This document shows positions 1 through 23,714 of a stretch of DNA of 60,000 bases, one piece after another; the stretch's first letter is position 1; every line of letters begins with the position of its first letter. The position numbers and the translations under genes are program-made. The notes beneath the pieces were generated by a model. That model was not told the DNA's origin. It did not search any database and was given only the letters and a program-made list of their open reading frames with translations. The stretch spans positions 7,231,001 to 7,291,000 of the forward strand of contig WPIO01000009.1 of assembly GCA_009760855.2 (NCBI GenBank), given 5' to 3'. This DNA comes from Cristatella mucedo (Eukaryota > Bryozoa > Phylactolaemata > Cristatellidae).

Positions 1-245
<245 letters not shown>

Positions 246-718
246 CTCCCACTTCTCTTACTCTCTTCCCTACTGGTGCTCCGGAGCTGCTTCCACGGCG
301 GCTACTGCCGCTTCATTCCATCCGTACTACGCTCGCCCGCTTGCGTTTCCTGCGTACGATACAAAACAGCCGTCGTCGTCAACACCACAACTTGCTTGCA
401 GGGGGGTCGTTCTTCGTCACCATCTCTCACCCTATGAGAGTGAGACTCCTACACCTCTAATCCTGACCAAATGACCCAGGTGGCCTGTGGCAAGTACCAT
501 TGTAAGCGTGCATTCATGTGCCAGGAGTGCCTTCTAAACCGGAACCGGTGGAGGCGCGACACTGTTCGTCTGTCTCGTCCGCGTTCCCAACTGGGAGGGC
601 ACTCTCCTCCCACCCAATGATCGCGTGGCTGTCGCCCCGTGACTGTGGGTGCCGTGCGACTGAGCCAAATTAAAAGCACATTCCTGCCTCAGTCTCGCAG
701 AGACCTATGCTCACGCTG
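246..718. other. Unassigned sequence between two microsatellites
   Basis: About 470 bases of mixed sequence. No coding segment, RNA gene or repeat was recognised; short reading frames here look fortuitous. Confidence 0.5.
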
Positions 719-896
<178 letters not shown>

Positions 897-1407
897 TCGC
901 TGACGAACAAAGACGACTTCCAGAGCGTTCATCACTAAGCCCGCGATTTGCTACTAGGTTTTGAGCTTCTTCCGGTAAAATTGTATCTTGCGGCGACGTT
1001 CGTCGTGCTCTTATTTTTGCTCGAGCTTGAGTCGGCTCGCTGTTCGCAGCACCAGCTCTCAATCGATAATGAGGCTACTTACGTGACAAAGCCAAATGAA
1101 TGATATGTCTGTTAGTAATGAGCAGCTTAGCAAGAAGTGCGGAAACACCGTTGCCGCCGAGCTGATTGCTTGATAGATTCTGAAATCAAATAGTTACTGC
1201 TGTGCGATCGCCCTATCTTGGGTAAGCGCGACTCAGACAAATTGAATTAAAGAAATGGAAGATAGCTGAACGCCGTCATACCAGACGAGTAATCGAGCCG
1301 TTGGTGAACAAAGCAGTTACCACTTCCTTGCCGCCATTGAATCCGAGAGAGTTATAACTCAGATCAAGCTGCTTTAAAGTCGCGTTGGACTGAAAAATAG
1401 TTCACTT
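897..1407. other. Unassigned sequence
   Basis: Mixed-composition DNA with no recognised gene, RNA or mobile element. Confidence 0.4.
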
Positions 1408-1500
1408 ACATAATAATGATAATAATAATTCACTTGATAAAGTGCCCTCAGAGAACTAAATCTCTCTCTAGGCGCTTTACATTTGCTGTAAGAATTATAT
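1408..1500 (-). mobile_element. LINE family A, 3' tail fragment
   Basis: On the minus strand this is the end of the LINE: the conserved AGAGAGATTTAGTTCTCTGA-like segment followed by the short trinucleotide tail (ATTATTATT) seen in all family A copies. Confidence 0.7.
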
Positions 1501-2309
1501 TTACCGCTTGCCCTGCAAGCATTCATTCACACTGTGACGTATGTCGTGTCAACACTACGAAACCTGGATTTACGTTAAACGATACCGACTTAGAGCCGAC
1601 CGACTTCAACGTCCGATAGCGACGGCCAGATATCGAGAACCTACACTTTCGCGAGCCATCGGGCTCGAAGCACACTCACCAGAAGTGCGTAGGCAAGGCC
1701 GGTGACGTTCGTTGGTCCGAGCTGCCGTTCGGGCACTTTCAATCGATCGCTCAGTAGACCGGATGCTACGCCAGTCTGCAGAGGAGCTGCAGTCTTCTCG
1801 CAGACGCTCTCGTATTTAGACAGCCCAATGCCGCGATCGAGCTCCTTTTTCCGCTCTGCAATAAAGGCCTCTCGGCGTCGGTCTGAATTCCACCTTTTGA
1901 ACCGATTCTAGCTGCAATTGCTTGGTTTGGGCACCATACTAGGGTCGGTGAGTGACCCGAGTCAAATCAGCCATGTGCAGGATCCAGTTCATCGCCGTGA
2001 AGCAACCGCGGCCTACTACATGTATGGTCGTAACTCCGCACTTAGCTAGTTTATAACTCTGGATGAAGCTGCTCTATCCAACTGATGGAAGTAAACGAGA
2101 GCCGGCTAATTTGCCATAATGCCTAAGCCTGTCGCCGTACGTTTTATGGGCTTGCAAAGAAAGGTCAAATCGATTAGCGTCGAGAGCTGAGACATCGTGC
2201 ATTCTTTCTTCAGTCGGTGTTTGCAGAAATTTCAGTTTTCCTCATTGCTTAAGTTATTACCTTTCCTACTACAACCGTGCATTTTCTTATTCTTTTACCC
2301 ACCACCACT
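1501..2309. other. Unassigned sequence
   Basis: About 800 bases, nothing recognised with confidence. Confidence 0.4.
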
Positions 2310-2815
2310 GGCTCACTTCTCACTATTAGGTCACTTAATTCTTTGGCTCCAGCCTATCTCTCAGATCTACTCCCCCATCAGGCCAAGCATCGTACCACCC
2401 GCTTTTCGGAATCCAACAGTTCACCAATACCTCGTACAAACCTCAAATCCTTTGGAGACCTCTCATTTAGTTTGTATTCTCCCAAAGCCTGGAACTCACT
2501 CCCGACTTTCGTCAGAACATCCTCTGCCTTGACCACATTTAAAAAGAACTGAAAAACACTTATTTAAGACAGCACTTAGTGGGTCCCTGCGATTCGTCCT
2601 TCATGAAACTTTTGCTTGCTGACGCTGTGCATGCTGCTACTAACCACACTTGCATGCTAATATGTGACGCTGTGCATGTCACCCCTATTATTCCTGTGGT
2701 TTATCGAGCATGATACTATTCACCATTCAATCGGGTTTCCCTTTGCAGCAAATGTTAAGCGTCTAGAAAGAGATTGAGTTCGCTTTATCAAGTGCATTAT
2801 TATTATATTATTATC
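2310..2815 (+). mobile_element. LINE family A (CR1/L2-like), 5'-truncated copy
   Basis: Encodes a broken C-terminal reverse-transcriptase-domain segment with SLAPAYLSDLLPHQAK..., PRTNLKSFGD and KAWNSLPT, then the family 3' UTR and an ATT-rich tail. Frameshifts separate two reading frames. The domain order resembles the end of the CR1/L2 group; clade assignment is by eye. Confidence 0.85.
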
Positions 2816-4062
2816 AATAATCAGTTTACGTGCTTCCTTTCCAGCACTAGTAATGCTCATAGAAAGAGTTGGTTCTCTCAGGTCGTTCAATGAATGTCAT
2901 GGTTGCTATTCTTACTATCGACCTTTGCTCCCAGAAGCTTAAAGAAAATGGTACTTTCAGAGCACCATGCCGTCTGCGGTTAGTACCAGCTACTCTAGAG
3001 GACGATGGTGAAAAAAGGATGAAGTGTCGGTGGAATGATTCGTACAGCATTGCCATCTGTTGCAACATTACTAATCCTGAAAATAGGACCCATCGAGGCA
3101 ATTACACTCATGGGCCTGTTCATAAATCCCCCACGAAATAGTCGCAGCAGCACACTCGTCTGCACTTCAGGGCAATAAGCCTAACGAACTAAAGAGACCT
3201 AACGAAGCGAACCGATAGTCCAATCATAGGTCTTGATTCAATACAATATCGTCATGATGAACTAACATATGGCCACTAATTAATGTCACTGCTAAGCGTT
3301 GCTTCTGAACTATACACACCTTGCCTTGAGTGAGCTTCGGAAAAGTCTTTTTCGTAATCGAGATCCGTATCGTATCCATCGCTGTCGGCATTGTCGACTT
3401 TCGGCTGGTTGCTTTCCGGCAGAGTCGGAGTGGGCACTGGTACACGAAGGCGAGCCCGCTGATTCAAGAGCCGCCTAACCACGTGGGGAGGATGAGGCAT
3501 CCTGCAGCACTCAGGTGTGGTCGACTCACGTCGTCATCGAACGAGATCTCGGCCCTTTTTTTATCTTAGCAAAGCAGCTATTGCTCGACGCCGATCGCTT
3601 GCTTGATCCTTGCTCTACCGTTATACCGACGGGCAATCTTGCTCACCCACACCAGCACAGCAAGTCACAGTGGGCCGTAGCACACGTGCTTTGACCAGTC
3701 GTCCACTGTACTGTGTAACGTAGCCACTGACATCGACACTTGGGTAACAATGAGAGCACAAACAAATGAATAATTCAGTAAGTACCTGAACCAAGTCTCT
3801 GTTCATTGGCTAAGTGCAGCTATGGCAGCAGACCACATCGCTGCACACTGAGAGGTGGTTGCAGGGGGGTGGGAGGAAGAACCAGGCACACAGTTTTGTA
3901 GTAATTGCACTGGAGTGCTAAAAAAAGCCGCAGTAAGCAGCTGATTTACTGCAAATACAGAAGAAAACGTATGGTCGTGGCCTGCTCAAGTAGGCCCACA
4001 CAAGACAATGAGACAATGCTCATTTGACACGATGTCATAATAGAATCGATAGCTTTCAACAA
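2816..4062. other. RWDD1 3' flank with unassigned sequence
   Basis: Downstream of the RWDD1 stop. Holds an open minus-strand acidic frame (3276-3500) that I could not identify, and no recognised repeat. No clear AATAAA for RWDD1 was seen. Confidence 0.4.
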
Positions 4063-15198
<11,136 letters not shown>

Positions 15199-15639
15199 TC
15201 TTGCCTCTTCAAGAATAGGGCAAAATAAGATAGCAGCATTGCAGCATCCCAAGCCGGAAACGGAAGCTGCGTCACGCTACAGCGGCACCCTACCTTACAG
15301 CAGAAACCGCATCGAGATGAAGACCTGCGGAAATAACCAAGCCAAGTGCCGTGTACCATATATACAACTAAGGATAGAGGTTCCAAGTGGTTTGCCCTGA
15401 TTTTGAAGCAAGCGATACCTGGCGACCTAAGTTCGGTGTTCGATGTAGATGATGGTCTTCCGTCGCTAGGATGCACTCCGAGGGTAGCAGTTTCCGGCTC
15501 GGTGGGTTAGCGTCTATTGACTCACGCGTTCAGTAAACTGATAACGTTGTTCTTGTTACTCCCTATTTTTCACACTTAATCGAGACGATATTATTATTTC
15601 GGTAGATCCGTACAGTTACTCTTCATTCAAACAGAACTG
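15199..15639. other. RWDD1 5' flank
   Basis: Immediate upstream region. Paired GGAA cores at 15252-15266 are the only promoter-like signal noted. No TATA box was recognised close to the start. Confidence 0.45.
15252..15266 (-). promoter_or_regulatory. Possible RWDD1 promoter element: paired GGAA cores
   Basis: GCCGGAAACGGAAGC on the plus strand, about 55 bp before the RWDD1 ATG. It holds two ETS-type GGAA cores, a common arrangement close to start sites of TATA-less housekeeping genes. This is motif reading only; chance occurrence is possible. Confidence 0.3.
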
Positions 15640-16482
15640 CTGCTCATAGACACCATAAGCGTGTGGCTGGACTAAAATGCTTTGCTTTTCAAAGAGGTTA
15701 TGCTGTTGTGCGACCACCACCACGTGCTCAAAGTTTAGGTCTCGTTTTAGACAGCTGCCTAAATTTTAAAAGTCATTCAGAAGACTGCTTCTATAGCTAG
15801 CCAGCACGTCCGATCCCTATCTACGATTAGGAGCTGTCTTCCAGTGGCTTGCAAAAATTTTAGCTAGCTTCTTACTTCTACTCCTTCCTTACTTCTATCT
15901 CGGCTTGATTATTGTAATTCCCGACTGGCTGGGCTGTCAAAAAAGTAACTAGGCCACTGCAGCTGGCTAAGAATATGGCTGCAAGGCTAATTTTCAAGTA
16001 CCAGAGGTTTGACCACGAGTCTCCTTTGCTAAAAGAGCTAGGATGGCTGCCGGTTGATCAACGGATACAGAGCAAAGTTCTTACGCTGACCCACAAGGCA
16101 CGCCATGGCTTTTCCATACCTAGCTGAACTGCTGCACCAGTTTCAGCCTCCTCGTGCCCCAAGGTCCTGTATGGACGATAAATTAGTTGCTCCATTCCTT
16201 CGCTTAAAGACCGTTGGCGACAGAAGCTTTCGCTCCGCAGGTCCTAGACTGTGGAACTCGCTTCCAAAATTCTTACGCAACGACAACTACTCTCCTGCTG
16301 CCGACTATGGCTCATCATTTTCAGCGGTCCTGAGCTGCTGCTTCCATGTTGCTCACTAACTCGACTGCTCTCCTGATTCTGCTATGCTTCCCACTGTTTC
16401 TTTGTTGCGTGAGACGAAGTCTGTTGGCTACCGAATGCCTCTGAGGCTGTGAGGGCGCTATTCAAAAAACTCTCCTGCGAAC
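15640..16482 (+). mobile_element. LINE family B, longer degraded copy
   Basis: Extends further 5' than the other B copies: SRLDYCNSRLAGL at about 15895-15940 and the QSLGLVLDSCLNFKSH segment precede FPYLAELLHQFQPPRAPRSC and LWNSLPKFLRND. Several stops and frameshifts. It ends in GCTATTCAAAAAACTCTCCT and abuts a family A fragment. Confidence 0.85.
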
Positions 16483-16489
16483 AGCGCAT

Positions 16490-16695
16490 TCCGAGCTGAT
16501 TCAACTGGAGATATGCTGGCAGAGCCAATTTTGAGAATCAGCCTTTCCAATCTCTGAATCACACTGGGTTTGCCCATAACTAGTAAGTTAGTTTTATCAT
16601 CGTTTAGTTTAAGAAAATTGGCTGCCATCCGTGTGCGGACGTCATCAACGGATGCAGCGAGTTGAGATAATTCGAGGTGCTCGAAGGCCGGGGAA
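16490..16695 (-). mobile_element. LINE family A internal fragment
   Basis: Minus strand encodes FLKLNDDKTNLLVMGK, ...RLILKIGSASISPVESA, the segment just after the reverse transcriptase catalytic motif. Both ends are truncated. Confidence 0.8.
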
Positions 16696-17139
16696 AAAGG
16701 GTACAAGCCAGAGAGCCGCGTTAGGGCGGCGCACCTTCGGCAAAGCTGCAGCGTGCGCTCTGTCTCTCCGCGACACGCTCGCGGCAATGTTCCGAGCAGC
16801 GCGACGACCGGCGAAATCCTGCTGGGCAGGTAGCCTTCGCTGCTCCTCTTCAGGCTCTACAGATAGGGGTGCCGGCGCTCTCGCTTTTAGAAGGGCTGAA
16901 AGATCCACTTGCGTGGGCGTCGTCGGAGTCTGCTTCGAGAGATGCTGCCATCTCCTTATTTTCGTAAAGGAAGTAACGAGTTGTCACTCAGATGAGGGTA
17001 AGAGCAGCGTCTGGTGGTGCGGCGGTGCAGCGAAGCTTCGCGATCTGCCTCCAGGGAGCCGCCGCGCTTAGAAGGGCTGTAAAAAGCAGTCCGAGCGGCA
17101 CGCACCCCGTCAGAGCTCTAGCTCGACATTGGTTTCTTA
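16696..17139. other. GC-rich unassigned block
   Basis: About 440 bases with many CpGs. A minus-strand frame begins MDLSALLKARAPAPL at 16908. No homology recognised; it could be a CpG island or repeat-derived. Confidence 0.4.
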
Positions 17140-17345
17140 ATAGTAATAATAATAATTATAAATTTGTATAGCGCCCTCCGAGAACTTGATCACTTTCTAG
17201 GTACTTTACGTTCTCTGCAAAGGAAGCGTGATAGAATGGTTAATGGCAGCATGGTCAGTGTCAGCAAGCATGACATAGTTAGAGGTGGCATGCGTAAGAT
17301 CAGCGTGCAAACATGGTTTGTGGCAGCATGCACGGTGTCGGCTTA
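17140..17345 (-). mobile_element. LINE family A, 3' fragment
   Basis: Minus strand carries the family A 3' UTR with AGAAAGTGATCAAGTTCTCG and an ATTATT tail. Confidence 0.75.
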
Positions 17346-17940
17346 GCGTGACCCTCCGGTTACAGAATTGCTAGACAAGTTATAACTTTTTAAATCAGAT
17401 CTTTAGGCTGTTGAACTTCGCCGACGGCCTACAAGTACTAATCGTAGCCAGTCGTCTAATGATGCCTGACGTTCAGCCCCGTCGTTTCCGCTTGCATGGG
17501 CGCAGTGAGGCCTGAATGAGTTGTCTATCTATTGAACCGTTAGCACCCTCCACCGCTCAACAAAGCCCGGCAGACATCGCGGTGCGTGCGGCCACCGCGA
17601 ATACAGCAAGTTGATGATTTGGAGGCTTGTAGGAGTCGTATTTTCAAAGAGTCTCTCCAGATTGGTCGAACACTCTCTGTCAGATAGGGTTAGAAAGATC
17701 ACTAGAGTTACCCACTTTGACGCAAAAGTTCACTATCTGTTTCCAAATGATACATATCTCTTCATAGGGGATCACATTTTTTTGAGAGTTGATAAAAGTT
17801 CTTGACCTTGCACGAAGCTCCTAGACCTCGGGAGGTTAGGCTCCCATGACCGAAATCCTAGTCACACCCTCTGCAAGCATCCTCTTACCTTGGTTTGTTG
17901 TCCTTAGAAGCCTTGTAGCCATTTGGAAGGGCCTACTATA
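17346..17940. other. Unassigned sequence
   Basis: About 600 bases, nothing recognised. Confidence 0.4.
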
Positions 17941-18324
17941 TTTACACAATTAAATTCATTCGTGTAGTGCGGTAAGAGAACTTAATCTCTATTCAGGTGC
18001 TTCACACAAACTGAGTCAAAACTTAAATTCTATTCAGATGCTTCACATATAAAACTGAGTCAACCTAACTCTCTCTCTTTTTTGCTTCGATTAAGACAAA
18101 ATGTGTATACACGCAAATAACCATAACACGCCAAATATTAATAATTGAATATCAAAATTCTGCAATCAGTACTAACAACTACATAGCTCTAACGAAATAG
18201 CCCAAATTTGCCTTTACATTACCAATGGAACTGCAGGCCACTACGGAAGACTCAATGCAAGCTTATAACAGCTAACTCCTCCCGAAATAAACCACCGACC
18301 CGCTGACCACTGTCAAAAGGGCCA

Positions 18325-18490
18325 CGCTGGTTTGGCCCATTGGTAAAGGTGCTCGGCCCCCTCCCCAACCGAATGCGAAAATGAAGGTATTTGATGACCG
18401 GGGTCGTGGGCTCGAGCCCCGAGGCAGATGTGAAGCACCTGAGTAGAGATTAAGTTGCCTTAGGGTGCTATAAAAACGAATTATATTTCC
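18325..18490 (+). mobile_element. SINE family 2 (tRNA-headed)
   Basis: Head CTGGTTTGGCCCATTGGTAA (A box region), B box GGGCTCGAGCCCC, then a LINE-like end with GAGTAGAGATTAAGTTGCCT and GGGTGCTATAAAAACG. Related copies lie at 43.8 and 48.1 kb on the other strand. A partial tail of the same kind lies at about 17955-18010. Confidence 0.75.
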
Positions 18491-18904
18491 TATATATTTT
18501 TTATCTTAAAACGACCCTCCAAAGTGAGGCTGGGAGCGTATTTTTCGCATATCTGGGGCTTGATTGGCTGTATTATTGGCTGCGGGTATCAGAACACAGC
18601 CCCCCCCCCCCCCCCGAGAGAGTAGTATCAATGGACTTTGGCACCGCCAGCAGCAACCCCCTCCCGTACGCTTTTAGCGACAGCCAAGATAGTCTGTGCT
18701 GCTGCGACGTCGAGCCAAGATTTCTTTAGAAACACTCTCTTAGCAGCTATTCCTGCCTAAACAATGAAATGCTTGCTGATGGCTCGAAAGATCGAAGCTT
18801 AGATTTTCTGTCTTAGACTTAACTATTGCTACACAGAATCAAATTTACACGTGAACTGCACAGGGTCAATAGGTCTCAATCTTAGTTCCCTTAATTCGCA
18901 TGCT

Positions 18905-19145
18905 CTAGATCCACCTCAATGAAATACTTACTCCTCAACCTTCCTCTTGTACCACCGCTCGTCTGACTCCGGTCTCTTAGCGGTGGATCTAACGACCATC
19001 AAATCCTTTGGCAACCGTGACTTCAATTTTCACGCATTCAAAGTTTGGCATTTGCTACCGACTACATCACGACATCCCCTGACTTTAAGATATCTCAAAC
19101 GTAGCTTAACATCACTGCATTCAGTCAAACGCGTGCGTTATTCAT
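18905..19145 (+). mobile_element. Diverged LINE 3' fragment
   Basis: Encodes TIKSFGNRDFNFHAFKVWHL, then PLTLRYLKRSL, a degraded version of the family A end. It runs into the AAT tract at 19147. Confidence 0.6.
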
Positions 19146-19545
19146 TAATAATAATAATAATAATAATATTGCACTTGATAAAGCGCCCTCAGAGAACTTA
19201 ATCTCTTTCTAGGCGCTTTACATTTGCTGCAAAGTGATACACAATAGAATAGTAAGTAAAATCATGCTTGAAAAACAAACAAAATGAATAACATGGTTAG
19301 GGGTTACATGCACTGGGTCAGCATGCAAATGTGGTTAGTGGCAGCATGAACAGTGTCAGCACGCATAAGCACAACAAGGACGAATCACAGGGACCCACTA
19401 AATGCTGTCCTAAATAGGTATGTTTTTAAGTTTCTTTTAAATGTGGTCAGGTCAGGGGATGTTCTGATGCAGGTCGGGAGGGAGTTCCAGGCTGTGGGAG
19501 CATACGAGCTAAATGCACGGTCTCCAAAGGATTTAAGGATTCATT
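19146..19545 (-). mobile_element. LINE family A, 5'-truncated copy
   Basis: Minus strand: FRTAFSGSL end of the reading frame, 3' UTR and ATT tail at 19146-19168. Very similar to the 6650-7185 copy, suggesting relatively recent activity. Confidence 0.88.
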
Positions 19546-22089
19546 GTATTCTTTCAAATTTTTTTAAAGATATTAGTTCTCTTAAGATACTATACACCTT
19601 GATTATTGTTAGTGATATTATTATTACCACAAGCGTTGGCCAGGATGTTACTAGGGGATTGTTGTGTCTGTAAATAGGCTTAGTATCTAACCGTAGACGA
19701 CGCCAACCTGCAAATCGAGGCTGTATCTGAGATGGATGGCATCTTTAGAAGGTGAGCCTCTGCTTGTAGATTAATTTTTCGTCCTCTATTTCGAAATCTC
19801 CTGACGTGTGGCTGAGAAAATGTAATACCAAGATGAGAAGCTGCTTATCATGAATACATTGTTGCATCAATGTACGCAGCTGCCAGTCAGTCACTGCACC
19901 GTAAGAAACTAAACACTAGCGACCTCCGATAGCTCTAATCTCTATCTGACCTTAAATACGGCGTATAGTTTCTAGCTACAAAACTGGTTTTCATGTCGAT
20001 CTACTGGTTAATTTAAAAGGGCCAGCCCGAAAGATTTGATGCAACAATATAATTTTGGCCCTTCAATCCGTGAATTAATTTGCGTCTGCACGAATTGAGC
20101 TCATGTGTTCTCCCAAGCAGGTACAGCAATTGATATAGCTGGATCATTTTTTTAAAGCTAAGCATTTCTTACTGTGGAGGTATATATATTAAATTAGGCT
20201 AAGTGTCACCATAGATGTCACTTATTGTCACTGGCAGACTTCGGTATTTTTATTGGCACTGCCGTCTAAGCATCCACCCCGCAATAACTATAGGATGCAG
20301 ATGCGGAACTTGTTTCGGATGCATAAATGACTCAAATCTATTTAAGGTTCACAAATGGCAGTGAATGAATTATTTAAAATCTCGGGGAGAGAAATGTTGT
20401 CCGTGTATTTGGGTATGCAAGATATCACGATCTGGAGCATTGGAAAGCCAAAATCTGGCACACATTAAATTAATTTCTCTTATCAAATTTTATCTTAAGA
20501 CAGTGCTATGAACTTGTATGATTGTACAGTTAAATGAAGCCAAACATTGATGGTGGTACCTTATTTGTATTTGTCAAAGTACATAGTTTGCATCTATTTG
20601 CCTTTCTATGCCCATGGGTTCACACACATTGAAATCAAAAAGCATTTTTTCCAGCAGTCATTTTGGCTGAACTGGCACAGTGAATAGCATTGGCAAATAA
20701 ATGGATTCAGCAAATTGAGATGTCCAAACAGAGAAGGCTGTCTTAACTATTGTTTAAAAAGAAGTTAGCAAATAAGCCTACTCGTTGCAGCCTTTGATAG
20801 GTCCGTGCGAGCCCGTATGCATGTTTAAGCTGAGTGCATTTTCTCCTTCCCGGCGTATGTAAACACAGTAAGATTACATAAGCATGTTCAAAAAATACTG
20901 AGGAAACCGACAATTAACAGTCACCGTAAATCACTCCTGGGTCAGTGGCTTACCTACTGATTCCTGTGGCATCTAGCAGATCATCTATTCTCTAACGTTA
21001 TTGAAAACAAGATAGGTAAGGTGTTGGTAGCAGATTCCATAACTAAGGAAACTACCCAGCTGGACTTTTTAGCATCGATTCCTTGCTTAACTTCAATTTC
21101 CACCTTCAAGCGCTCCACTAGAGGCCTAATCTTGAAGGTCACCTTCAGTCTAAGAAGACCTCAAGCTACTAAGACCCTGTACACACTGCTCTACTTCAGC
21201 GATACCAAGATTTAGTGCTGCCCAGCATAACCAACATTAAATACATTCTGAGCCACAAGTTTTCCCTGCATCATATAAAAAAGTCATTCACAGAGACTTC
21301 GTCCCTAGTAGAAGAACTTCAGCAACTTTGCCCCCCCCCCCGCTCCCCACTGCCACTTGTCAAAATTACGGTAGTGAGTGGTGGCAGATCAGGAAATCTA
21401 AACATTAAACCTCTGAAATAAGTTTAATTTTGGTTTTACAGCTAATCACTTCATTAAGTCAGCAATTTTCAGAGAGTATTGCGACCTTTTCAGAAATTCT
21501 AGCTTAGGAAGAGTATCTCCACTAGTTATCTCCACTAGTTACTATTGATCACAGCGTCGTTCTTTGACACCAATCATCTCATCAAGCACCACTGCCACTG
21601 CACTACTATATTTTAGGTAGTCTCTTACAGGGAGACTTCAAAGAGAATATGTCGACGGGCCACGGTAATTCAAAGAGCCTTAAAAGTTTCAGGTACCCTT
21701 GGAATCTGTGCTTACCTAGTTTTGTTTCATAATTTGTGCATTAATCTTTCCGATTTCATCTCGAAGTAAAATCTAGGCTTTTGTTTCGCTGCCCTTAGGC
21801 ACTTCAAACTCACTTGACTCTCTTGCAACATGTATTATTACTGATTGTATTGTTGCTATACGTATTATTGCTAACATTTACACTTGCATGGATGCAAAAG
21901 CTCTCAAATTGAAAGAAGATAAAATAGCCTTACTTGCTACAGGAAAGCTGGAATCATGTTAATTGCTAACATTGGAAAACCAAATTCTCAAAATGAGTTA
22001 CGCTAGCCTATCTCCTGTAGCATCTGCCCCGAAATTATTCTGTCCTCGTTCAGAGTGACCTCAGAATAGATGACCAAATAAATTCACTG
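19546..22089. other. Unassigned AT-rich stretch
   Basis: About 2.5 kb. No conserved coding segment or known repeat was recognised. Short open frames at 21021 and 21215 have no recognisable content. Confidence 0.4.
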
Positions 22090-22600
22090 TCAAGTCTGAC
22101 TAATTTTATCTACGTAGAATTGCAAAAACTCGTGCCATCGTTGACCGGGAAACCAGAGCCAAAGTGATCCGTGCATGTGTGGTATTCCTTCTCGACTCCT
22201 GCGACTCTTTAATAGCTGATCTTCCAGTTAGTGCAATAAGACGCTTATAATTGGTGCAAAACTCTACAGTCTGGCTTGTCTGGCGTGAACGTCGCTACAT
22301 CATATTTTAGTTTCCCATTGACCCGCACTGGCTATTCAAGTAGCGTACATCCTGCGAGGTTCTATCGCTCACTTTTAAGTATCTTCGCACTCGTGCCCCG
22401 GCCTACCTATCTGAAATACTTACTAATCAGGTTTCGCCTGGTAGTACTGATTCGTGTCTCGTGCAAATGTACATGCTTATACTGCTGCCTGCGAATGCTA
22501 TCACCAATCATTTGGTAATTCTTTCTATACAGCATCTGTAAAGTGCTGAGAAAGAGATTAAGTTCTCAGAGGGTGCTATACATATTACCATTGTTATTGT
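22090..22600 (+). mobile_element. Ancient LINE fragment
   Basis: Across several frames: IRAIVDRETRAKVIRACV-, LIADLPVSAIRRL-, VQNST- and APAYLSEIL-like pieces in LINE order, followed by AGAAAGAGATTAAGTTCTCA and ATTATTATTA. Confidence 0.7.
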
Positions 22601-23714
22601 TATTATTAATACTCGCTCTTATGAATCAAATCGTTTAGCTGCGCCTCGAACCAAATGCAATTTCCTTGAAAACCAATGTTGGCCTTAGATGACGTTAAAA
22701 GAGAAGCTAAAACTGCTGGTTCTCTCCTCTTATTTTCATCAATACACTGACTGGAACGAGAACATCAATATAATGACTGGGGCATCAATAAAATGGCTGG
22801 AACATAAATTTAATGACTGGAACGAGATTCAATTCCATTCGGGCATTTATAAATGCATTATTCCTAATATCATTATCAAGCGGTTCAACCTGACTGTATT
22901 AGCATGAGATTGTTTAAGTCATTCAATCTGGATGAGAGACGCTATCTCAAATTTGTTTTAAGAATGCTGCCAAGCGGACTTCTTTTATCTGATCATTTTA
23001 CATTTAGTCAGTTTTAAAGCCGCGCGAATAAGCAAGAGCACGATCCGCCGATTTTGAAGCTAGTATTTTGAATTCCTTACCGCTCCTTCCTTAGAAGCAA
23101 CTAACTAATCCGCTAGGCAGTGACTTGATTGGCTCATGGCTAAAAAGCAGCTGACTTGACAAGCCTATGCTGTAGCTCGTGCTGTGCCTTCATTTTATGT
23201 GCCGCTGACAAGGTAAATTGAATGATGATACGACTTCGTCAGGGAATCGCTATGATTTTAGCTACAGCCAATATCGTGTAAAACTGTAGTTGATAGCCAA
23301 GGCCAGTGCAAACCATACTCAAATTTGGCGAGCGCGTCTTAAAGTAAATCTAAGCTGATTACAGCAGCTTCTACACTTCGAATATTGCTCTTAGTAGGTA
23401 GCATCGAAGTCGGAATAGGCGGTCTGAGCGATGGACGACGTTTGAATCACATCTAGCAAACAAATTACTTCCTTTCTCACTTGCGTAAAGCGAGCGCACA
23501 CGACTGGAGATGCAACTGAATGAAGGACCTCTTTGACTATTTGTAGTGCTAAGAGTTTTTCATATACGCTAGTTTTTAGAGCTTGGACGCTAGTATGCAT
23601 ATAATAATTGCTGAAGCTCCATTGCATTTCACGATTAATGTAATGCAAAGATAGCTGCTGAATGGGGCTAGAGTATTTTATACGCGAAAGTTAGGAGCTA
23701 ATCGCTAGCTTATA
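22601..23714. other. Unassigned sequence
   Basis: About 1.1 kb without recognised gene or repeat. Confidence 0.4.
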
